DNA of 64,000 bases from an uncultured Pantoea sp. (lineage in GTDB: Bacteria; Pseudomonadota; Gammaproteobacteria; Enterobacterales; Enterobacteriaceae), in contig CAJYVD010000021.1 of the NCBI GenBank assembly GCA_913778495.1, forward strand, positions 1-64,000. Direction: 5' to 3'. The notes under the pieces were generated by a model. That model had not been told where the DNA came from. It saw only the letters and a program-made list of their open reading frames with translations, and searched no databases. The position numbers and the translations under genes were made by a program. This document shows, piece by piece, positions 51,499-62,106 of the stretch (positions are counted from its first letter, which is position 1; each line of letters starts with the position of its first letter).

Positions 51499-52517
51499 TG
51501 ACAACGCGCAACGCTTCGATTAGCGTCATCGGTGCCGGCTCTTACGGCACCGCTTTGGCTATCACCTTGGCCCGCAATGGGCATCCAGTACTGCTGTGGG
51601 GGCACAATCCTGCAAAGGTTGCGCAACTGCAAGCCGAACGCTGTAACAGCGTTTTCCTTCCTGACGTTCCTTTTCCCGATAACCTGGTTCCTGAAGCCGA
51701 TTTGGCCAAGGTTGTCACTGCCAGTCGCGATTTGCTGGTGGTCGTACCAAGCCATGTGTTTGGCGAGGTGTTAACCCAAATTAAACCTCATCTGCGGGCG
51801 GATTCACGTCTCGTCTGGGCGACTAAGGGGCTGGAAAAAGAGACGGGACGGCTGTTGCAAGACGTGGCGCGTGAAATACTTGGGGAGGCTATCCCGCTGG
51901 CCGTGATTTCTGGCCCCACCTTTGCCAAAGAGCTTGCGGCTGGTATGCCGACGGCCATTGCACTGGCGGCCACCGATGCGCAATTTGCTGACGATCTGCA
52001 GCAAAAAATGCATTGCGGCAAGAGTTTTCGCGTCTACAGCAATCCTGATTTCATCGGCGTGCAGCTGGGTGGCGCCGTGAAAAACGTCATCGCCATTGGC
52101 GCAGGCATGTCCGACGGTATCGGTTTTGGTGCCAATGCGCGTACGGCATTAATTACCCGCGGCTTGGCAGAGATGAGCCGTCTGGGAGCGGCTTTAGGCG
52201 CCGATCCGACGACTTTTATGGGTATGGCAGGGTTGGGCGACCTGGTGCTGACGTGTACCGATAATCAGTCACGTAACCGACGTTTTGGCATGATGCTGGG
52301 ACAAGGTGAGCACGTTGACGCAGCGCAGCGCATTATCGGACAAGTTGTAGAGGGTTATCGAAACACCAAGGAAGTCAAAGTGTTGGCTGAGAGATTGGGT
52401 GTTGAAATGCCCATTACCGAACAGATTTATCAGGTGCTGTATTGCCAAAAATCAGCGCGAGAGGCAGCATTGAGTTTACTTGGCCGTGCAAGCAAGGACG
52501 AAAACAGCCAGCGCTGA
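51498..52517 (+). CDS. gpsA: Glycerol-3-phosphate dehydrogenase [NAD(P)+]
   Basis: 339 residues. Dinucleotide motif [10 protein letters not shown] near the N-terminus, [16 protein letters not shown], and [19 protein letters not shown] with the catalytic lysine. Makes sn-glycerol 3-phosphate for phospholipids. Translationally coupled to secB by a one-base overlap. Confidence 0.98.
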   Translation: MTTRNASISVIGAGSYGTALAITLARNGHPVLLWGHNPAKVAQLQAERCNSVFLPDVPFPDNLVPEADLAKVVTASRDLLVVVPSHVFGEVLTQIKPHLRADSRLVWATKGLEKETGRLLQDVAREILGEAIPLAVISGPTFAKELAAGMPTAIALAATDAQFADDLQQKMHCGKSFRVYSNPDFIGVQLGGAVKNVIAIGAGMSDGIGFGANARTALITRGLAEMSRLGAALGADPTTFMGMAGLGDLVLTCTDNQSRNRRFGMMLGQGEHVDAAQRIIGQVVEGYRNTKEVKVLAERLGVEMPITEQIYQVLYCQKSAREAALSLLGRASKDENSQR

Positions 52518-52544
52518 AGCAGGATGCACAGCGTAAACCTCTGT

Positions 52545-52567
52545 AGCGCCCCTCTGGCGCTTTTTTT
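52545..52567 (+). terminator. Terminator between gpsA and cysE
   Basis: AGCGCC-CCTCT-GGCGCT followed by a run of T residues, 17 bases before the cysE ATG. It may be read through, since cysE has only 67 bases of upstream gap. Confidence 0.75.
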
Positions 52568-52584
52568 ATCAGGAGCACACCGCA

Positions 52585-53400
52585 ATGTCGTCTGAAGAGT
52601 TAGAACTGGTCTGGAACCATATCAAAGCAGAAGCCAGAGCGCTGGCAGACTGTGAACCGATGCTGGCCAGTTTTTACCACGCGACATTGCTTAAGCATGA
52701 AAATCTGGGTAGCGCACTGAGTTATATGTTGGCGAACAAGTTGGCCAACCCCATTATGCCCGCCATCGCTATCCGTGAAGTGGTTGAAGAAGCCTACCGT
52801 GAAGATCCGGAAATGATTGTTTCAGCCGCTTATGACATTCAGGCCGTGCGCCAGCGCGATCCTGCCATTGATAAATATTCTACCCCGCTGCTCTATTTAA
52901 AAGGATTTCATGCCCTGCAGGCATACCGTATTGGCCACTGGCTCTGGAAAGAAGGACGCCGTGCGTTGGCGGTGTATCTGCAAAATGAGATTTCGGTCTC
53001 GTTTGCCGTGGATATTCATCCCGCCGCCCGCATTGGCCGAGGCATCATGCTGGACCACGCCACCGGGATTGTCATTGGCGAAACGGCTGTGGTGGAAAAT
53101 GACGTATCCATTTTGCAATCTGTCACACTCGGCGGGACCGGCAAAACCAGCGGCGATCGCCATCCTAAAATTCGTGAAGGGGTGATGATTGGCGCGGGCG
53201 CGAAAATTCTCGGCAATATTGATGTTGGGCGCGGTGCCAAAATTGGTGCGGGATCGGTGGTGTTGCAGCCGGTGCCTCCGCATACGACGGCTGCTGGCGT
53301 CCCCGCGCGCATCGTCGGTAAACCCGGCAGCGAAAAACCGTCAATGGATATGGATCAACACTTCACCGGCGCCGGATTTGAATATGGCGACGGCATTTAA
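52585..53400 (+). CDS. cysE: Serine O-acetyltransferase
   Basis: 271 residues: N-terminal alpha-helical domain then a left-handed beta-helix of hexapeptide repeats ([20 protein letters not shown]...[16 protein letters not shown]) with catalytic HATG. First step of cysteine synthesis. C-terminal ...EYGDGI ending in Ile binds cysteine synthase. ATG follows AGGAGCACACCGCA. The stop overlaps the convergent trmL stop by four bases. Confidence 0.98.
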   Translation: MSSEELELVWNHIKAEARALADCEPMLASFYHATLLKHENLGSALSYMLANKLANPIMPAIAIREVVEEAYREDPEMIVSAAYDIQAVRQRDPAIDKYSTPLLYLKGFHALQAYRIGHWLWKEGRRALAVYLQNEISVSFAVDIHPAARIGRGIMLDHATGIVIGETAVVENDVSILQSVTLGGTGKTSGDRHPKIREGVMIGAGAKILGNIDVGRGAKIGAGSVVLQPVPPHTTAAGVPARIVGKPGSEKPSMDMDQHFTGAGFEYGDGI

Positions 53401-53870
53401 TTTTGCTCGCGTGCGCCGGTGTAGTCGAGCTGGCGCCATGCCTCATACACCACTACTGAAACCGCATTCGATAAATTCATGCTGCGGCTGTTGGGCATCA
53501 TAGGAATGCGGATTTTTTGCTCAGCCGGTAAGGCGTTGAGAATCTCAGCGGGCAAGCCTCGACTTTCTGGCCCAAACAACAAATAGTCCCCTGCTTGGTA
53601 ATGCACGGCGCTGTGCGCAGGCGTTCCCTTTGTGGTCAACGCAAACAAGCGCGTTGGCGCTTCGGCAGTTAGAAACGCGTGATAGTTTGCATGCTTTTTT
53701 AGGGACGTATATTCGTGATAATCAAGGCCGGCGCGGCGCAGCCGTTTGTCATCCCAGGCAAACCCTAAAGGCTCGATTAAATGCAGCTGGAATCCGGTAT
53801 TCGCGCATAAGCGGATGATATTGCCGGTATTTGGTGGAATTTCAGGTTCAAACAAAACAATGTTAAGCAT
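53397..53870 (-). CDS. trmL: tRNA (cytidine(34)-2'-O)-methyltransferase TrmL
   Basis: 157 residues from [32 protein letters not shown] knot: [13 protein letters not shown] and [26 protein letters not shown]. Methylates the wobble base of two leucine tRNAs. Its ribosome-binding GGGGG lies in the right arm of the hairpin that follows cpxA (53873-53892). Confidence 0.96.
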   Translation of the reverse strand: MLNIVLFEPEIPPNTGNIIRLCANTGFQLHLIEPLGFAWDDKRLRRAGLDYHEYTSLKKHANYHAFLTAEAPTRLFALTTKGTPAHSAVHYQAGDYLLFGPESRGLPAEILNALPAEQKIRIPMMPNSRSMNLSNAVSVVVYEAWRQLDYTGAREQN

Positions 53871-53872
53871 AA

Positions 53873-53892
53873 GGCCCCCGCAAACGAGGGCC
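53873..53892 (-). terminator. Hairpin after cpxA overlapping the trmL ribosome site
   Basis: Minus strand: GGCCCTCG-TTTG-CGGGGGCC, an 8-bp stem with one G-T pair, followed by TT then the trmL ATG. No T-tract. The right arm contains the only plausible trmL Shine-Dalgarno. Confidence 0.55.
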
Positions 53893-53905
53893 GAAGCATA
53901 GCAAA

Positions 53906-55282
53906 TTATTGGCGGGCAGAGTACAAGGGCAACCATATCGTCAGGCGTAAGCCGCCTAATGGACTGTCGTCAGCTTTTACCCAACCACGGTGCTGCTGTA
54001 CTGCGGTTTCAACAATGGCTAATCCCAAGCCGGTCCCACCTGATTCGCGGTCACGTGCCTCATCCGTGCGGTAGAAAGGCCGGAAAATCTGTTCGCGATC
54101 TTCCTGGCCGACACCGGGGCCGTCGTCGTCCACATGAACCGTAATCCCTTCAATATCCACTGAAAAACTGACGCTGATGTGCGTATGAGAATAACGCAGC
54201 GCGTTGCGAACGATATTTTCCAGTGCACTTTCCAGCGCATGGGGGTTGCCATACAGCGGCCACGGGCCGGGAGGATAGGGTACGTCCATGGTTTTACCCA
54301 TCTGCTCGGCTTCAAACCGCGCATCTTCCAGTACGCCATTCCACAACTGATTGGCTTTCATGGCTTCGCTGACCAGCGCGTTCTTGTGCTGCGTTCGTGA
54401 CAGCACCAGCAAATCGTTGATCATGCCATCAAGGCGCTGGGCTTCCGTTTCGATACGGCCGAGTTCCTTGCTCTCACCCTGACGCCTGCGCAATAGCGCG
54501 GTGGCCAATTGCAGACGCGTAAGCGGCGTGCGCAGTTCGTGACTGATGTCGGAAAGCAGGCGCTGCTGTGCCGTCATCATGCGTTCAAGCGCACTGACCA
54601 TCTGATTAAAGCTTGAGCCCGCGGCAAGAAACTCCTGGGGACCAGATTCAAGTTCGGGATGCTGGCGCAGGTTACCGCTTGCAACCTCGTCAGCGGCATA
54701 TTTTAACTTACGGGCGGGGCGCGCTAAGCTCCAGGCCAACCAGAGTAACAATGGGGAGCTGATTAACATTGTGACAATCAGCAGTAACAGTGGGCGATCG
54801 AACAGCAAGTTAACGAAATCGAGCTGTGAACTGGTAGCGGGGCGGATTAAATAAAGCTGATAGTTGTCCTCGCCATCCCGCACGGCAAAGGGCCCCACCA
54901 TTTCTACGCGACCATATTTCTTCTTTTGCGGATGATCGGCATTGTCGGACTGACCTATGAAATTACGAATCACCTGCATTTCGTTGTGCTGGGCGCCAAT
55001 TACGCGCCCTTCACTGGTGACCAAAAGCAGACGCTGTCCCGGTGGAGCCCACTTATCAATGGCGCGAAACAGCCGTCGCCACCACATGAGATCGTTAGGC
55101 GGATCTTGCGAAAGCTCCGCTTCAACATGCTGTTCGATCATGGTGCCTTGGCGTTGTTCGCTCTCCAGCAGTGCTGTCATCTGGCGTGAGTCGAGCTTGG
55201 GCACCATCAGCACCAGCATCAACACCAGCGCCAGCGTTAACCAGAAAATGGCGAAGATGCGGGTGGTCAAACTGCCTATCAT
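53906..55282 (-). CDS. cpxA: Envelope stress sensor kinase CpxA
   Basis: 458 residues. Two membrane segments (about 9-27 and 165-185) flank a periplasmic sensor; HAMP, then HisKA with phospho-acceptor in [18 protein letters not shown] box ([12 protein letters not shown]), and G boxes ([22 protein letters not shown]). Phosphorylates CpxR in response to misfolded envelope proteins. Overlaps cpxR by four bases. Confidence 0.98.
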   Translation of the reverse strand: MIGSLTTRIFAIFWLTLALVLMLVLMVPKLDSRQMTALLESEQRQGTMIEQHVEAELSQDPPNDLMWWRRLFRAIDKWAPPGQRLLLVTSEGRVIGAQHNEMQVIRNFIGQSDNADHPQKKKYGRVEMVGPFAVRDGEDNYQLYLIRPATSSQLDFVNLLFDRPLLLLIVTMLISSPLLLWLAWSLARPARKLKYAADEVASGNLRQHPELESGPQEFLAAGSSFNQMVSALERMMTAQQRLLSDISHELRTPLTRLQLATALLRRRQGESKELGRIETEAQRLDGMINDLLVLSRTQHKNALVSEAMKANQLWNGVLEDARFEAEQMGKTMDVPYPPGPWPLYGNPHALESALENIVRNALRYSHTHISVSFSVDIEGITVHVDDDGPGVGQEDREQIFRPFYRTDEARDRESGGTGLGLAIVETAVQQHRGWVKADDSPLGGLRLTIWLPLYSARQ

Positions 55283-55977
55283 GATGCTGAAACCATCAGA
55301 TAACCACGTCCGCGAAGCGTTTTAAACCATGGGTGGCCATCGCGGCGTTCAGGCAATTTACGACGCAGATTGGAGATGTGCATATCAATAGCGCGATCAA
55401 AGGGCGTAAGACGCTTGCCCAACACTTCTTGGCTGAGGTGTTCGCGCGAAACAACCTGACCTAAATGCTGTGCCAGTAAATAAAGCAGTGTGAACTCCGT
55501 ACCGGTCAGATCCAGCGTTTCGCTATCGAAACTGGCTTCCTGACGGCCCGGATTGAGGCGCAGACAGTCAACTTCAAGCGTCGGGGAACTGTTATCGTGC
55601 TGCTGTTGCTGTTCACTCCAGTTGGAACGGCGCAAGATGGCTCGGATACGCGCCACCAATTCGCGATCGTTAAAAGGTTTGGGTAAATAATCGTCCGCGC
55701 CCAATTCTAAACCCAGCACCCGATCAAGCTCACTGCCGCGAGCGGTAAGCATGATGACCGGCGTCTGGTGCTGCTGGCGCAGTTCTTTTAGGGTATCGAT
55801 ACCGTTTTTCTTCGGCATCATCACATCGAGCAACAGCAAGTCCACGGAATTGTCCAATAGGTTAAGCGCCTGCTCACCATCGCTGGCGACAATCACCTCA
55901 AAACCTTCCATTTCAAGCAGTTCTTTAAGCAGCGAAGTCAATTCGCGATCGTCATCAACCAACAGGATTTTATGCAT
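55279..55977 (-). CDS. cpxR: Envelope stress response regulator CpxR
   Basis: 232 residues from MHKILLVDDDRELTSLL. Receiver with phospho-acceptor Asp51 (LLLLDVMMPKKNG), then an OmpR-type winged helix (TGTEFTLLYLLAQHLGQVVSREHLSQEVLG). The ATG at 55977 is the family start; an upstream extension through the intergenic control region is rejected. Confidence 0.98.
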   Translation of the reverse strand: MHKILLVDDDRELTSLLKELLEMEGFEVIVASDGEQALNLLDNSVDLLLLDVMMPKKNGIDTLKELRQQHQTPVIMLTARGSELDRVLGLELGADDYLPKPFNDRELVARIRAILRRSNWSEQQQQHDNSSPTLEVDCLRLNPGRQEASFDSETLDLTGTEFTLLYLLAQHLGQVVSREHLSQEVLGKRLTPFDRAIDMHISNLRRKLPERRDGHPWFKTLRGRGYLMVSAS

Positions 55978-56031
55978 TTTTATTGCCCTCCGCAGGCAAA
56001 ATACCGTGTTCTTATACTGGCAATCCAACGC

Positions 56032-56046
56032 TTTACTTAGTTTTAC
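56032..56046 (-). promoter_or_regulatory. CpxR box between cpxR and cpxP
   Basis: Minus strand GTAAA-ACTAA-GTAAA is a perfect match to the CpxR consensus GTAAA-N5-GTAAA. It is 55 bases upstream of cpxR and 82 bases upstream of cpxP, so it can serve autoregulation of cpxRA and induction of cpxP. Confidence 0.9.
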
Positions 56047-56127
56047 ACCCCCTGACGGATGTTTGCAGCTACCGTCGTACACTGGTTCTCGTTGAATCGC
56101 AAAACGGAACGAACTGGGAGTAAAACG

Positions 56128-56640
56128 ATGCGCCATTTAACCGTCGTCGTCATTGCCTCAGTGATGGTGTTAAGCCACACCAGCGCGGAAGGGGCAGACA
56201 CCACGACGATAGGTGAGATGCATCAGGCTGGTGGATTGACGACAGGCAGTATGACGCATAATCCGCAAAGCAACATGTTCGACGGCATTGAACTCACTGA
56301 ACAGCAGCGGCAGCAGATGCGCGATCTGATGCAGCAGGCGCGACATGAAAGACCCGCGTTAAGCGTTCAGGACGTTGAGACTATGCATGACCTTGTGACA
56401 GCAGACAAATTTAACGAATCGGCTATCCGACAGCAGGCAGAAAAACAAGTTCGCGCACAAGTTGAGCTGCAAGTTGAAATGGCGCGAGTACGAAATCAGA
56501 TGTATCACCTGCTAACGCCTGCGCAGCAAGCGACATTGCAGAAGAATTATGAGCGTCGCCTTTTAGAAATGCGCCGCCTCTCGAAATTGCAGCCATCTTC
56601 ATCGCTGCATGCAGTGAGTAGTACCAGCAGTAACCAGTAA
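56128..56640 (+). CDS. cpxP: Periplasmic CpxP chaperone/inhibitor
   Basis: 170 residues. Signal peptide MRHLTVVVIASVMVLSHTSAEGA; helical body with the two LTxxQ-type motifs (ELTEQQRQQMRDLM and LLTPAQQATLQ). CpxP inhibits CpxA in the absence of stress and is strongly Cpx-induced. ATG at 56128 follows GGGAG. Closed by a terminator. Confidence 0.93.
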   Translation: MRHLTVVVIASVMVLSHTSAEGADTTTIGEMHQAGGLTTGSMTHNPQSNMFDGIELTEQQRQQMRDLMQQARHERPALSVQDVETMHDLVTADKFNESAIRQQAEKQVRAQVELQVEMARVRNQMYHLLTPAQQATLQKNYERRLLEMRRLSKLQPSSSLHAVSSTSSNQ

Positions 56641-56684
56641 CATAGTATCCCTGTTTTCCTTGCCATAGACACCATCCCTGTCTT

Positions 56685-56711
56685 CCCCGCCATGATGGCG
56701 GGGTTTTTTTT
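56685..56711 (+). terminator. Terminator of cpxP
   Basis: CCCCGCCA-TGA-TGGCGGGG followed by eight T residues, starting 44 bases after the stop. Confidence 0.95.
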
Positions 56712-57128
56712 ATCGAAAATCCACCGGCATGCAGGCTGGACGACGATTACCTTCGGCCGTCACCTCAGGCGCAGATGAATAGTGCGCAAAAGAACCCTTC
56801 CCGAGGAAAATTGCATTAAGGTTCGGCGTAGCCCGGGCTATGGTGTTAAAAAATAAAACAATTTAATGATGGCGTGATTATCCCTGTAATAGTTTCCCGG
56901 GCGTTTGTGTCCGCTTTTATCGCCTTGACCCTGAACTTCTGTCAGTCTGGCCCAGGCTCCGCAAGGAAGTACGGTTGAGTCGACCTTGCCACGACAAACA
57001 ATACCGATTAAGCAGCGTTTTTTATGTTGTGAAAAACAGGCAGGATGATTCGTTCCGTGCCGCACCTCCCTGCTGGTGATAAACTCGATCTATCTGCGGC
57101 TAACAGTCAGGCGCCAGCGAGGCACGGT
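56712..57128. other. Long gap upstream of fieF
   Basis: Over 400 bases with no convincing gene. It contains a perfect 12-bp palindrome TAGCCCGGGCTA (56829-56840). A leftward frame (56838-57065) has no family similarity or ribosome site. The fieF promoter should be here. Confidence 0.4.
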
Positions 57129-58037
57129 ATGGACTCCAGCTATGCAAAATTAGTCAACCGAGCGGCGCTGGCGGCGACCACGCTGGCGACGCTCCTGCTG
57201 ATCGTGAAGATTTTCGCCTGGTGGTACACAGGCTCCGTCAGCCTCTTAGCTGCGCTAGTTGATTCCCTTGTTGATATTGCCGCTTCCCTGACAAACTTGC
57301 TGGTGGTGCGCTACTCGCTGCAGCCCGCTGATGATGACCATACCTTTGGCCACGGTAAGGCCGAATCGCTCGCTGCACTGGCACAGAGCATGTTTATTTC
57401 CGGCTCCGCGTTGTTTCTGTTCTTAACGGGGATCCAGCACTTGGCCTCTCCTGAAACGCTGCATGCGCCCGGGGTCGGCATTGTTGTTACCCTGGTCGCC
57501 CTTTTCTCTACGCTGCTTTTGGTCGCTTTTCAACGCTGGGTGGTGCGACATACGGGCAGCCAGGCGATACGCGCAGATATGCTGCATTATCAATCCGATG
57601 TGGTAATGAACGGCGCGATCCTGATTGCGTTGGGGCTGAGCAGCTATGGCTTTGTGCGCGCCGATGCGCTCTTTGCGTTGGGTATCGGAATATACATCCT
57701 TTATAACGCCTTACGCATGGGCTATGAGGCCGTGCAATCGCTGCTTGACCGCGCGCTTCCGGAAGAAGAGAAGCAAATCATTATGGAAATGGTGAGCGGC
57801 TGGACAGGGGTCCGTGGGGCACACGCGTTACGCACTCGACAGTCCGGGCCAACGCGTTTTATACAGTTGCACCTGGAAATGGACGACCATTTACCGCTGG
57901 TTCAGGCGCATAAATTGGCTGATGAAATCGAGCGCGCGCTGCGCGTCAAGTTTCCAGGCTCTGACGTCATTATCCATCAGGATCCCTGTTCCGCGGTACC
58001 TCATCATCAGCGCGGCTTTTTTAGCATTAAAGATTAA
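57129..58037 (+). CDS. fieF: Cation efflux protein FieF (CDF family)
   Basis: 302 residues from ATG 57129 (GAGG upstream). Six membrane segments; metal site DSLVD and [10 protein letters not shown], with a C-terminal cytoplasmic domain ([30 protein letters not shown]). Exports Fe(II)/Zn(II) by proton antiport. An upstream extension by 28 codons is possible but unlike the family. Confidence 0.96.
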   Translation: MDSSYAKLVNRAALAATTLATLLLIVKIFAWWYTGSVSLLAALVDSLVDIAASLTNLLVVRYSLQPADDDHTFGHGKAESLAALAQSMFISGSALFLFLTGIQHLASPETLHAPGVGIVVTLVALFSTLLLVAFQRWVVRHTGSQAIRADMLHYQSDVVMNGAILIALGLSSYGFVRADALFALGIGIYILYNALRMGYEAVQSLLDRALPEEEKQIIMEMVSGWTGVRGAHALRTRQSGPTRFIQLHLEMDDHLPLVQAHKLADEIERALRVKFPGSDVIIHQDPCSAVPHHQRGFFSIKD

Positions 58038-58111
58038 CTATCAATAGGTTATATTGATTTCTGGCGTCTGTTTTAACAATTTCGTAAAAAATTAGCGAAA
58101 ACTTGTCTGAC

Positions 58112-58125
58112 CTGAATCAATTCAG
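58112..58125. promoter_or_regulatory. Cra (FruR)-like operator upstream of pfkA
   Basis: CTGAATCAATTCAG is close to the Cra half-consensus TGAAnC/GnTTCA and is a palindrome around CA. It lies just upstream of a TATACT -10 (58140-58145). In E. coli Cra represses pfkA from such a site. Confidence 0.65.
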
Positions 58126-58235
58126 CTGCAAGCCTTTGATATACTATTTCCACTATTAGCCAGGTGACGGCACGGCATCATCAGCGGATCGCCTGGCAGG
58201 AATAATCCTTCGTTTTGAACAATCCAGAGGTTGTC

Positions 58236-59198
58236 ATGATCAAAAGAATCGGAGTACTGACCAGCGGCGGTGACGCCCCGGGCATGAACGCAGCCATTCG
58301 CGGAGTTGTCCGTTCCGCGCTGAGTGAAGGCCTTGAAGTTTTTGGTATCTACGACGGCTATCTGGGATTGTACGAAGACCGCATGATCAACCTCGACCGT
58401 TATAGCGTCTCCGATATGATTAATCGCGGCGGTACCTTTTTGGGTTCCGCGCGTTTTCCTGAGTTCCGCAACGATGAGGTGCGTCAGGTCGCGATTGAAA
58501 ACATGAAAAAGCGGGGCATCGACGCGCTGGTCGTCATCGGCGGCGACGGTTCTTATATGGGCGCCAAACGCCTGACCGAGATGGGTTTTCCTTGCATTGG
58601 ACTGCCCGGCACCATTGATAATGACGTCGCAGGCACCGATTACACCATCGGCTATTTCACCGCGTTGGAAACGGTGGTTGAAGCGATTGACCGGCTGCGC
58701 GATACCTCCTCTTCGCATCAACGCATCTCCATTGTGGAAGTCATGGGGCGCTACTGCGGCGATCTCACCTTGGCGGCCTCGATCGCCGGCGGCTGCGAGT
58801 TTATCGTGCTGCCAGAAATTCCCTACACGCGTGAAGAGCTGGTTGAAGAAATTAAGGCAGGTATTGCGAAAGGTAAGAAACACGCCATCGTGGCGATCAC
58901 CGAGCATATCTGCGACATCGACGATTTAGCGAAATTCATTGAGTCGGAAACCAAGCGCGAAACGCGCGCCACGGTTTTGGGTCATATTCAGCGCGGCGGT
59001 GCGCCTTGCGCCTACGACCGTATTTTGGCTTCGCGCATGGGGGCTTACTCCATTGAGCTGCTGCTGCAAGGTTATGGCGGTCGCTGCGTCGGGATCCAAA
59101 ATGAAAAGATGGTGCACCATGACATCATCGACGCTATTGAAAACATGAAGCGTCCGTTTAAACGCGACTGGCTGGATACGGCGAAAAAACTCTACTGA
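58236..59198 (+). CDS. pfkA: 6-phosphofructokinase I
   Basis: 320 residues, the E. coli length, from [26 protein letters not shown] site GGDAPG; catalytic [16 protein letters not shown]; effector-site [12 protein letters not shown]. Commits fructose 6-phosphate to glycolysis. The ATG at 58236 follows AGAGG. Confidence 0.99.
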   Translation: MIKRIGVLTSGGDAPGMNAAIRGVVRSALSEGLEVFGIYDGYLGLYEDRMINLDRYSVSDMINRGGTFLGSARFPEFRNDEVRQVAIENMKKRGIDALVVIGGDGSYMGAKRLTEMGFPCIGLPGTIDNDVAGTDYTIGYFTALETVVEAIDRLRDTSSSHQRISIVEVMGRYCGDLTLAASIAGGCEFIVLPEIPYTREELVEEIKAGIAKGKKHAIVAITEHICDIDDLAKFIESETKRETRATVLGHIQRGGAPCAYDRILASRMGAYSIELLLQGYGGRCVGIQNEKMVHHDIIDAIENMKRPFKRDWLDTAKKLY

Positions 59199-59212
59199 TT
59201 TGAAAACACGCC

Positions 59213-59238
59213 AGGCGCGAGACCCTCGCGCCTTTGTT
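59213..59238 (+). terminator. Terminator of pfkA
   Basis: AGGCGCGAG-ACC-CTCGCGCCT followed by TTGTTTC, a perfect 9-bp stem 14 bases after the pfkA stop. Confidence 0.9.
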
Positions 59239-59344
59239 TCGCTTTCCTATATTCCCCCGCGTTATAAAGGCTCATTTTTAATTCTTTAAGCTGCCAATAA
59301 GTTTATGTCAGTCTTGCGCAATAACGACCTCGGGAGAGCAAGCA

Positions 59345-60334
59345 ATGAACAAGTGGAGTATCGGCATTACCCTTTTACTGGCTTCCACCAGCGTTTTGGC
59401 AAAGGATATTCAGCTATTAAACGTCTCTTACGATCCCACCCGTGAGCTTTACGAACAATATAACAAAGCCTTCAGTGCGCACTATAAGCAAGAAACGGGT
59501 GATAATGTGGTGATTCGTCAATCGCACGGCGGCTCAGGAAAGCAAGCCACTTCTGTCATCAACGGCATCCGCGCCGATGTCGTGACGCTTGCCCTGCAGT
59601 CGGATGTTGACGCCATCGCCGAGCGGGGACGCATTGACAAAAACTGGATCAAGCGCCTGCCAGACAACTCTGCTCCCTATACGTCAACTATCGTGTTCCT
59701 GGTGCGCAAGGGCAATCCCAAGGGCATTCATGACTGGAGCGACCTGACGAAGCCGGGCGTTTCAGTGATTACGCCCAATCCAAAAACCTCTGGCGGCGCC
59801 CGCTGGAACTATTTGGCCGCGTGGGGTTGGGCGCTGGATCATAACAATGGCGATCAGGCAAAAGCACAAGCCTACGTTAAAGCGCTGTTCAAAAATGTTG
59901 AAGTTCAGGATTCCGGCGCGCGTGGGGCAACCAATACCTTCGTTGAGCGTGGCATTGGCGATGTGCTGATTGCATGGGAAAACGAAGCCTATTTGGCAGT
60001 GAATAAGCTGGGCAAAGACAAGTTCGAGATCATCACACCAAGCGAGTCTATTCTGGCGGAGCCAACGGTCTCGGTGGTGGATAAAGTGGTTGATGAGCAG
60101 GATACGCGTAAGGTGGCGGAAGCTTACCTGAAATACCTGTACTCGCCAGAAGGGCAAACCATTGCCGCGCAGAATTTCTATCGTCCACGTGACCCGGAAG
60201 TCGCGAAAAAGTTTTCCAGCACCTTTGCGCCGGTTAAGCTGTTTACCATCGACAGCAAATTCGGCGGCTGGGCTCAGGCACAAAAAGCGCACTTTGCTGA
60301 TGGTGGGAGTTACGACCAGATCATGAAACCGTAA
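59345..60334 (+). CDS. sbp: Periplasmic sulfate-binding protein Sbp
   Basis: 329 residues. Signal peptide [19 protein letters not shown], then [52 protein letters not shown] and [12 protein letters not shown], matching Sbp/CysP. Delivers sulfate to the CysUWA permease. Expected under CysB control; no site was identified. Followed by a terminator. Confidence 0.97.
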   Translation: MNKWSIGITLLLASTSVLAKDIQLLNVSYDPTRELYEQYNKAFSAHYKQETGDNVVIRQSHGGSGKQATSVINGIRADVVTLALQSDVDAIAERGRIDKNWIKRLPDNSAPYTSTIVFLVRKGNPKGIHDWSDLTKPGVSVITPNPKTSGGARWNYLAAWGWALDHNNGDQAKAQAYVKALFKNVEVQDSGARGATNTFVERGIGDVLIAWENEAYLAVNKLGKDKFEIITPSESILAEPTVSVVDKVVDEQDTRKVAEAYLKYLYSPEGQTIAAQNFYRPRDPEVAKKFSSTFAPVKLFTIDSKFGGWAQAQKAHFADGGSYDQIMKP

Positions 60335-60356
60335 TCGCGCACGTGTAGTATCAAAG

Positions 60357-60387
60357 CGGTCAGCCTTGTGCTGGCCGTTTTCGTTTC
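60357..60387 (+). terminator. Terminator of sbp
   Basis: CGGTCAGC-CTTGT-GCTGGCCG (one G-T pair) followed by TTTTCGTTT, 23 bases after the sbp stop. Confidence 0.85.
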
Positions 60388-60431
60388 GGTAGCGCATCGC
60401 GCGACGCGGTGTGTAATAGAGGAGTGAGGCT

Positions 60432-61193
60432 ATGCGGGAGCGTCGCTATGCGCTCAAGGTACTGATGATAAGCGTGTTGACACTGATTGTTGCGCTTATC
60501 GCAGGGGCCTGGCACTGGCACAGCAATGCCGATGCGCTCTGGCAAATTGTCAGCGAAAAATGCGTACCCAATATGGCCCGCACCGGCGATCCCGCGCCCT
60601 GCGATCGCGTTAATACGGCACAAGGCTTTGTTATCCTTAAGGATCGCAATGGGCCGCTGCAGTATTTACTGATCCCCATCGCTCGCATCACCGGTATGGA
60701 GAGCCCCGCGCTGCTACAACAAAATACACCTAATTTTTTTGCTGAAGCCTGGCAAGCGCGCGGGCGGCTGGCGCAGAAGCGCGGCGCACCGATTGCCGAC
60801 AGTGCCCTGTCGCTGGCTATCAATTCACAATATGGGCGTACGCAAAATCAGCTGCATATCCATCTGTCCTGCCTGCGTCCTGATGTGCGTCGGCAATTAG
60901 ACAGCCTGAACCCGCAGTTCAGCGCGCGGTGGCAGCCAATAACGCTGCTTCAACATCGCTACCTGATCCGCACGCTTTCAGAGTCTGAGTTGAACGAGGA
61001 GAGCGCGTTTCTCCGCTTGGCAAAAGAAATACCGGCGGCACGATCAGCGATGGGAGAGTATGGTTTAGCCTTGACGACGCTGCCAGACGGACGGCTGGCA
61101 CTGTTGGCGGTGGCACGAAGCTGGTTAACGTTGAATCGGGGATCGGCAGAAGAGTTGCAGGATCATCAATGCGAGATCCTGCAACAGCCATAG
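60432..61193 (+). CDS. cdh: CDP-diacylglycerol pyrophosphatase
   Basis: 253 residues: N-terminal membrane anchor (LMISVLTLIVALIAGAWHW), PLQYLLIPIARITGMESP and the HIT-like HxH site in QLHIHLSCL. Hydrolyses CDP-diacylglycerol to phosphatidate and CMP at the inner membrane. ATG at 60432 follows GGAGTGAGGCT. Confidence 0.94.
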   Translation: MRERRYALKVLMISVLTLIVALIAGAWHWHSNADALWQIVSEKCVPNMARTGDPAPCDRVNTAQGFVILKDRNGPLQYLLIPIARITGMESPALLQQNTPNFFAEAWQARGRLAQKRGAPIADSALSLAINSQYGRTQNQLHIHLSCLRPDVRRQLDSLNPQFSARWQPITLLQHRYLIRTLSESELNEESAFLRLAKEIPAARSAMGEYGLALTTLPDGRLALLAVARSWLTLNRGSAEELQDHQCEILQQP

Positions 61194-61209
61194 CGGCCCG
61201 GCGGGCCGC
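61193..61209. other. Perfect GC-rich hairpin between convergent cdh and tpiA
   Basis: GCGGCCC-GGC-GGGCCGC, a 7-bp perfect stem with no T-tract, starting at the last base of the cdh stop and ending 9 bases before the tpiA stop. Confidence 0.65.
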
Positions 61210-61218
61210 ACAGCGCAA

Positions 61219-61986
61219 TTAAGCGCTTTTCGCAGCGGCGGCGGCTTTCACGATGGCGGCAAAGGCGTCGGCTTTCAGTGACGCTCCACCCACCAGCGCG
61301 CCGTCGATATCGGGCTGAGTAAACAGTTCAGCCGCGTTCTTGTCGTTGACAGAGCCGCCGTACTGAATGATGACCTGCTGCGCGATAGCGGCATCTTTTT
61401 TCGCGATATGGTCGCGGATAAATTTGTGCACCGCCTGTGCCTGCGCGGGAGTCGCGGATTTGCCGGTACCAATCGCCCAAACCGGCTCATAGGCGATAAC
61501 CACGCCTTCAAAAGCCGCTGCACCCTGCGTTTCCAGCACGGCATCAATCTGACGCGCACACACTTCTTCCGTTTTACCCGCTTCGTTTTCTGCGTCGGTT
61601 TCACCAATGCACAGCACCGGCACTAAACCTGCTTCTTTCAGCACCGCGAATTTTTTGGCAATCAGCTCGTCGCTCTCTTTGTGGTAAGTGCGGCGTTCAG
61701 AGTGACCAATAATGATGTATTTCGCGCCGACATCTTTGAGCATGTCAGCCGAGGTTTCACCGGTAAACGCACCCGACAGATTGACATCAACGTTCTGCGC
61801 ACCCAAGGCAATGTGGCTACCGGAAAGGGCGTGATTCGCCTGATCGAGATAGAGCGCAGGGGGGGCAATTGCGACGCCACAGCCTTCCACACCGGAGAGT
61901 GCGTTGCGCAGACCGTCAATCAGCTCGCCCGTCATGTGCTTGCTGCCATTCAGTTTCCAGTTACCCATAACCAGTGGATGTCGCAT
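61219..61986 (-). CDS. tpiA: Triosephosphate isomerase
   Basis: 255 residues from [17 protein letters not shown]: catalytic Lys in GNWKLNG, His in IIGHSERR, Glu in [11 protein letters not shown], and phosphate loop GGSV/GGASLK. Interconverts dihydroxyacetone phosphate and glyceraldehyde 3-phosphate. The ATG at 61986 follows GGAGGAAAGA; an upstream extension is rejected. Confidence 0.99.
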   Translation of the reverse strand: MRHPLVMGNWKLNGSKHMTGELIDGLRNALSGVEGCGVAIAPPALYLDQANHALSGSHIALGAQNVDVNLSGAFTGETSADMLKDVGAKYIIIGHSERRTYHKESDELIAKKFAVLKEAGLVPVLCIGETDAENEAGKTEEVCARQIDAVLETQGAAAFEGVVIAYEPVWAIGTGKSATPAQAQAVHKFIRDHIAKKDAAIAQQVIIQYGGSVNDKNAAELFTQPDIDGALVGGASLKADAFAAIVKAAAAAKSA

Positions 61987-62106
61987 TCTTTCCTCCGCAT
62001 AACGCGATTGGTGAAAAAGCGCTGCCTGCAGGCAGCGATGTCTGCCAGACAGTATAATGATCAAATGTATCGCTGGCTTTGCTTTTCGTCATTTTCGGTG
62101 AACGAC

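Noticed and set aside
56838..57065. 75-residue leftward frame in the fieF upstream gap
   Set aside because: No ribosome site, no similarity, and it overlaps the region expected to hold the fieF promoter; left as unexplained DNA.
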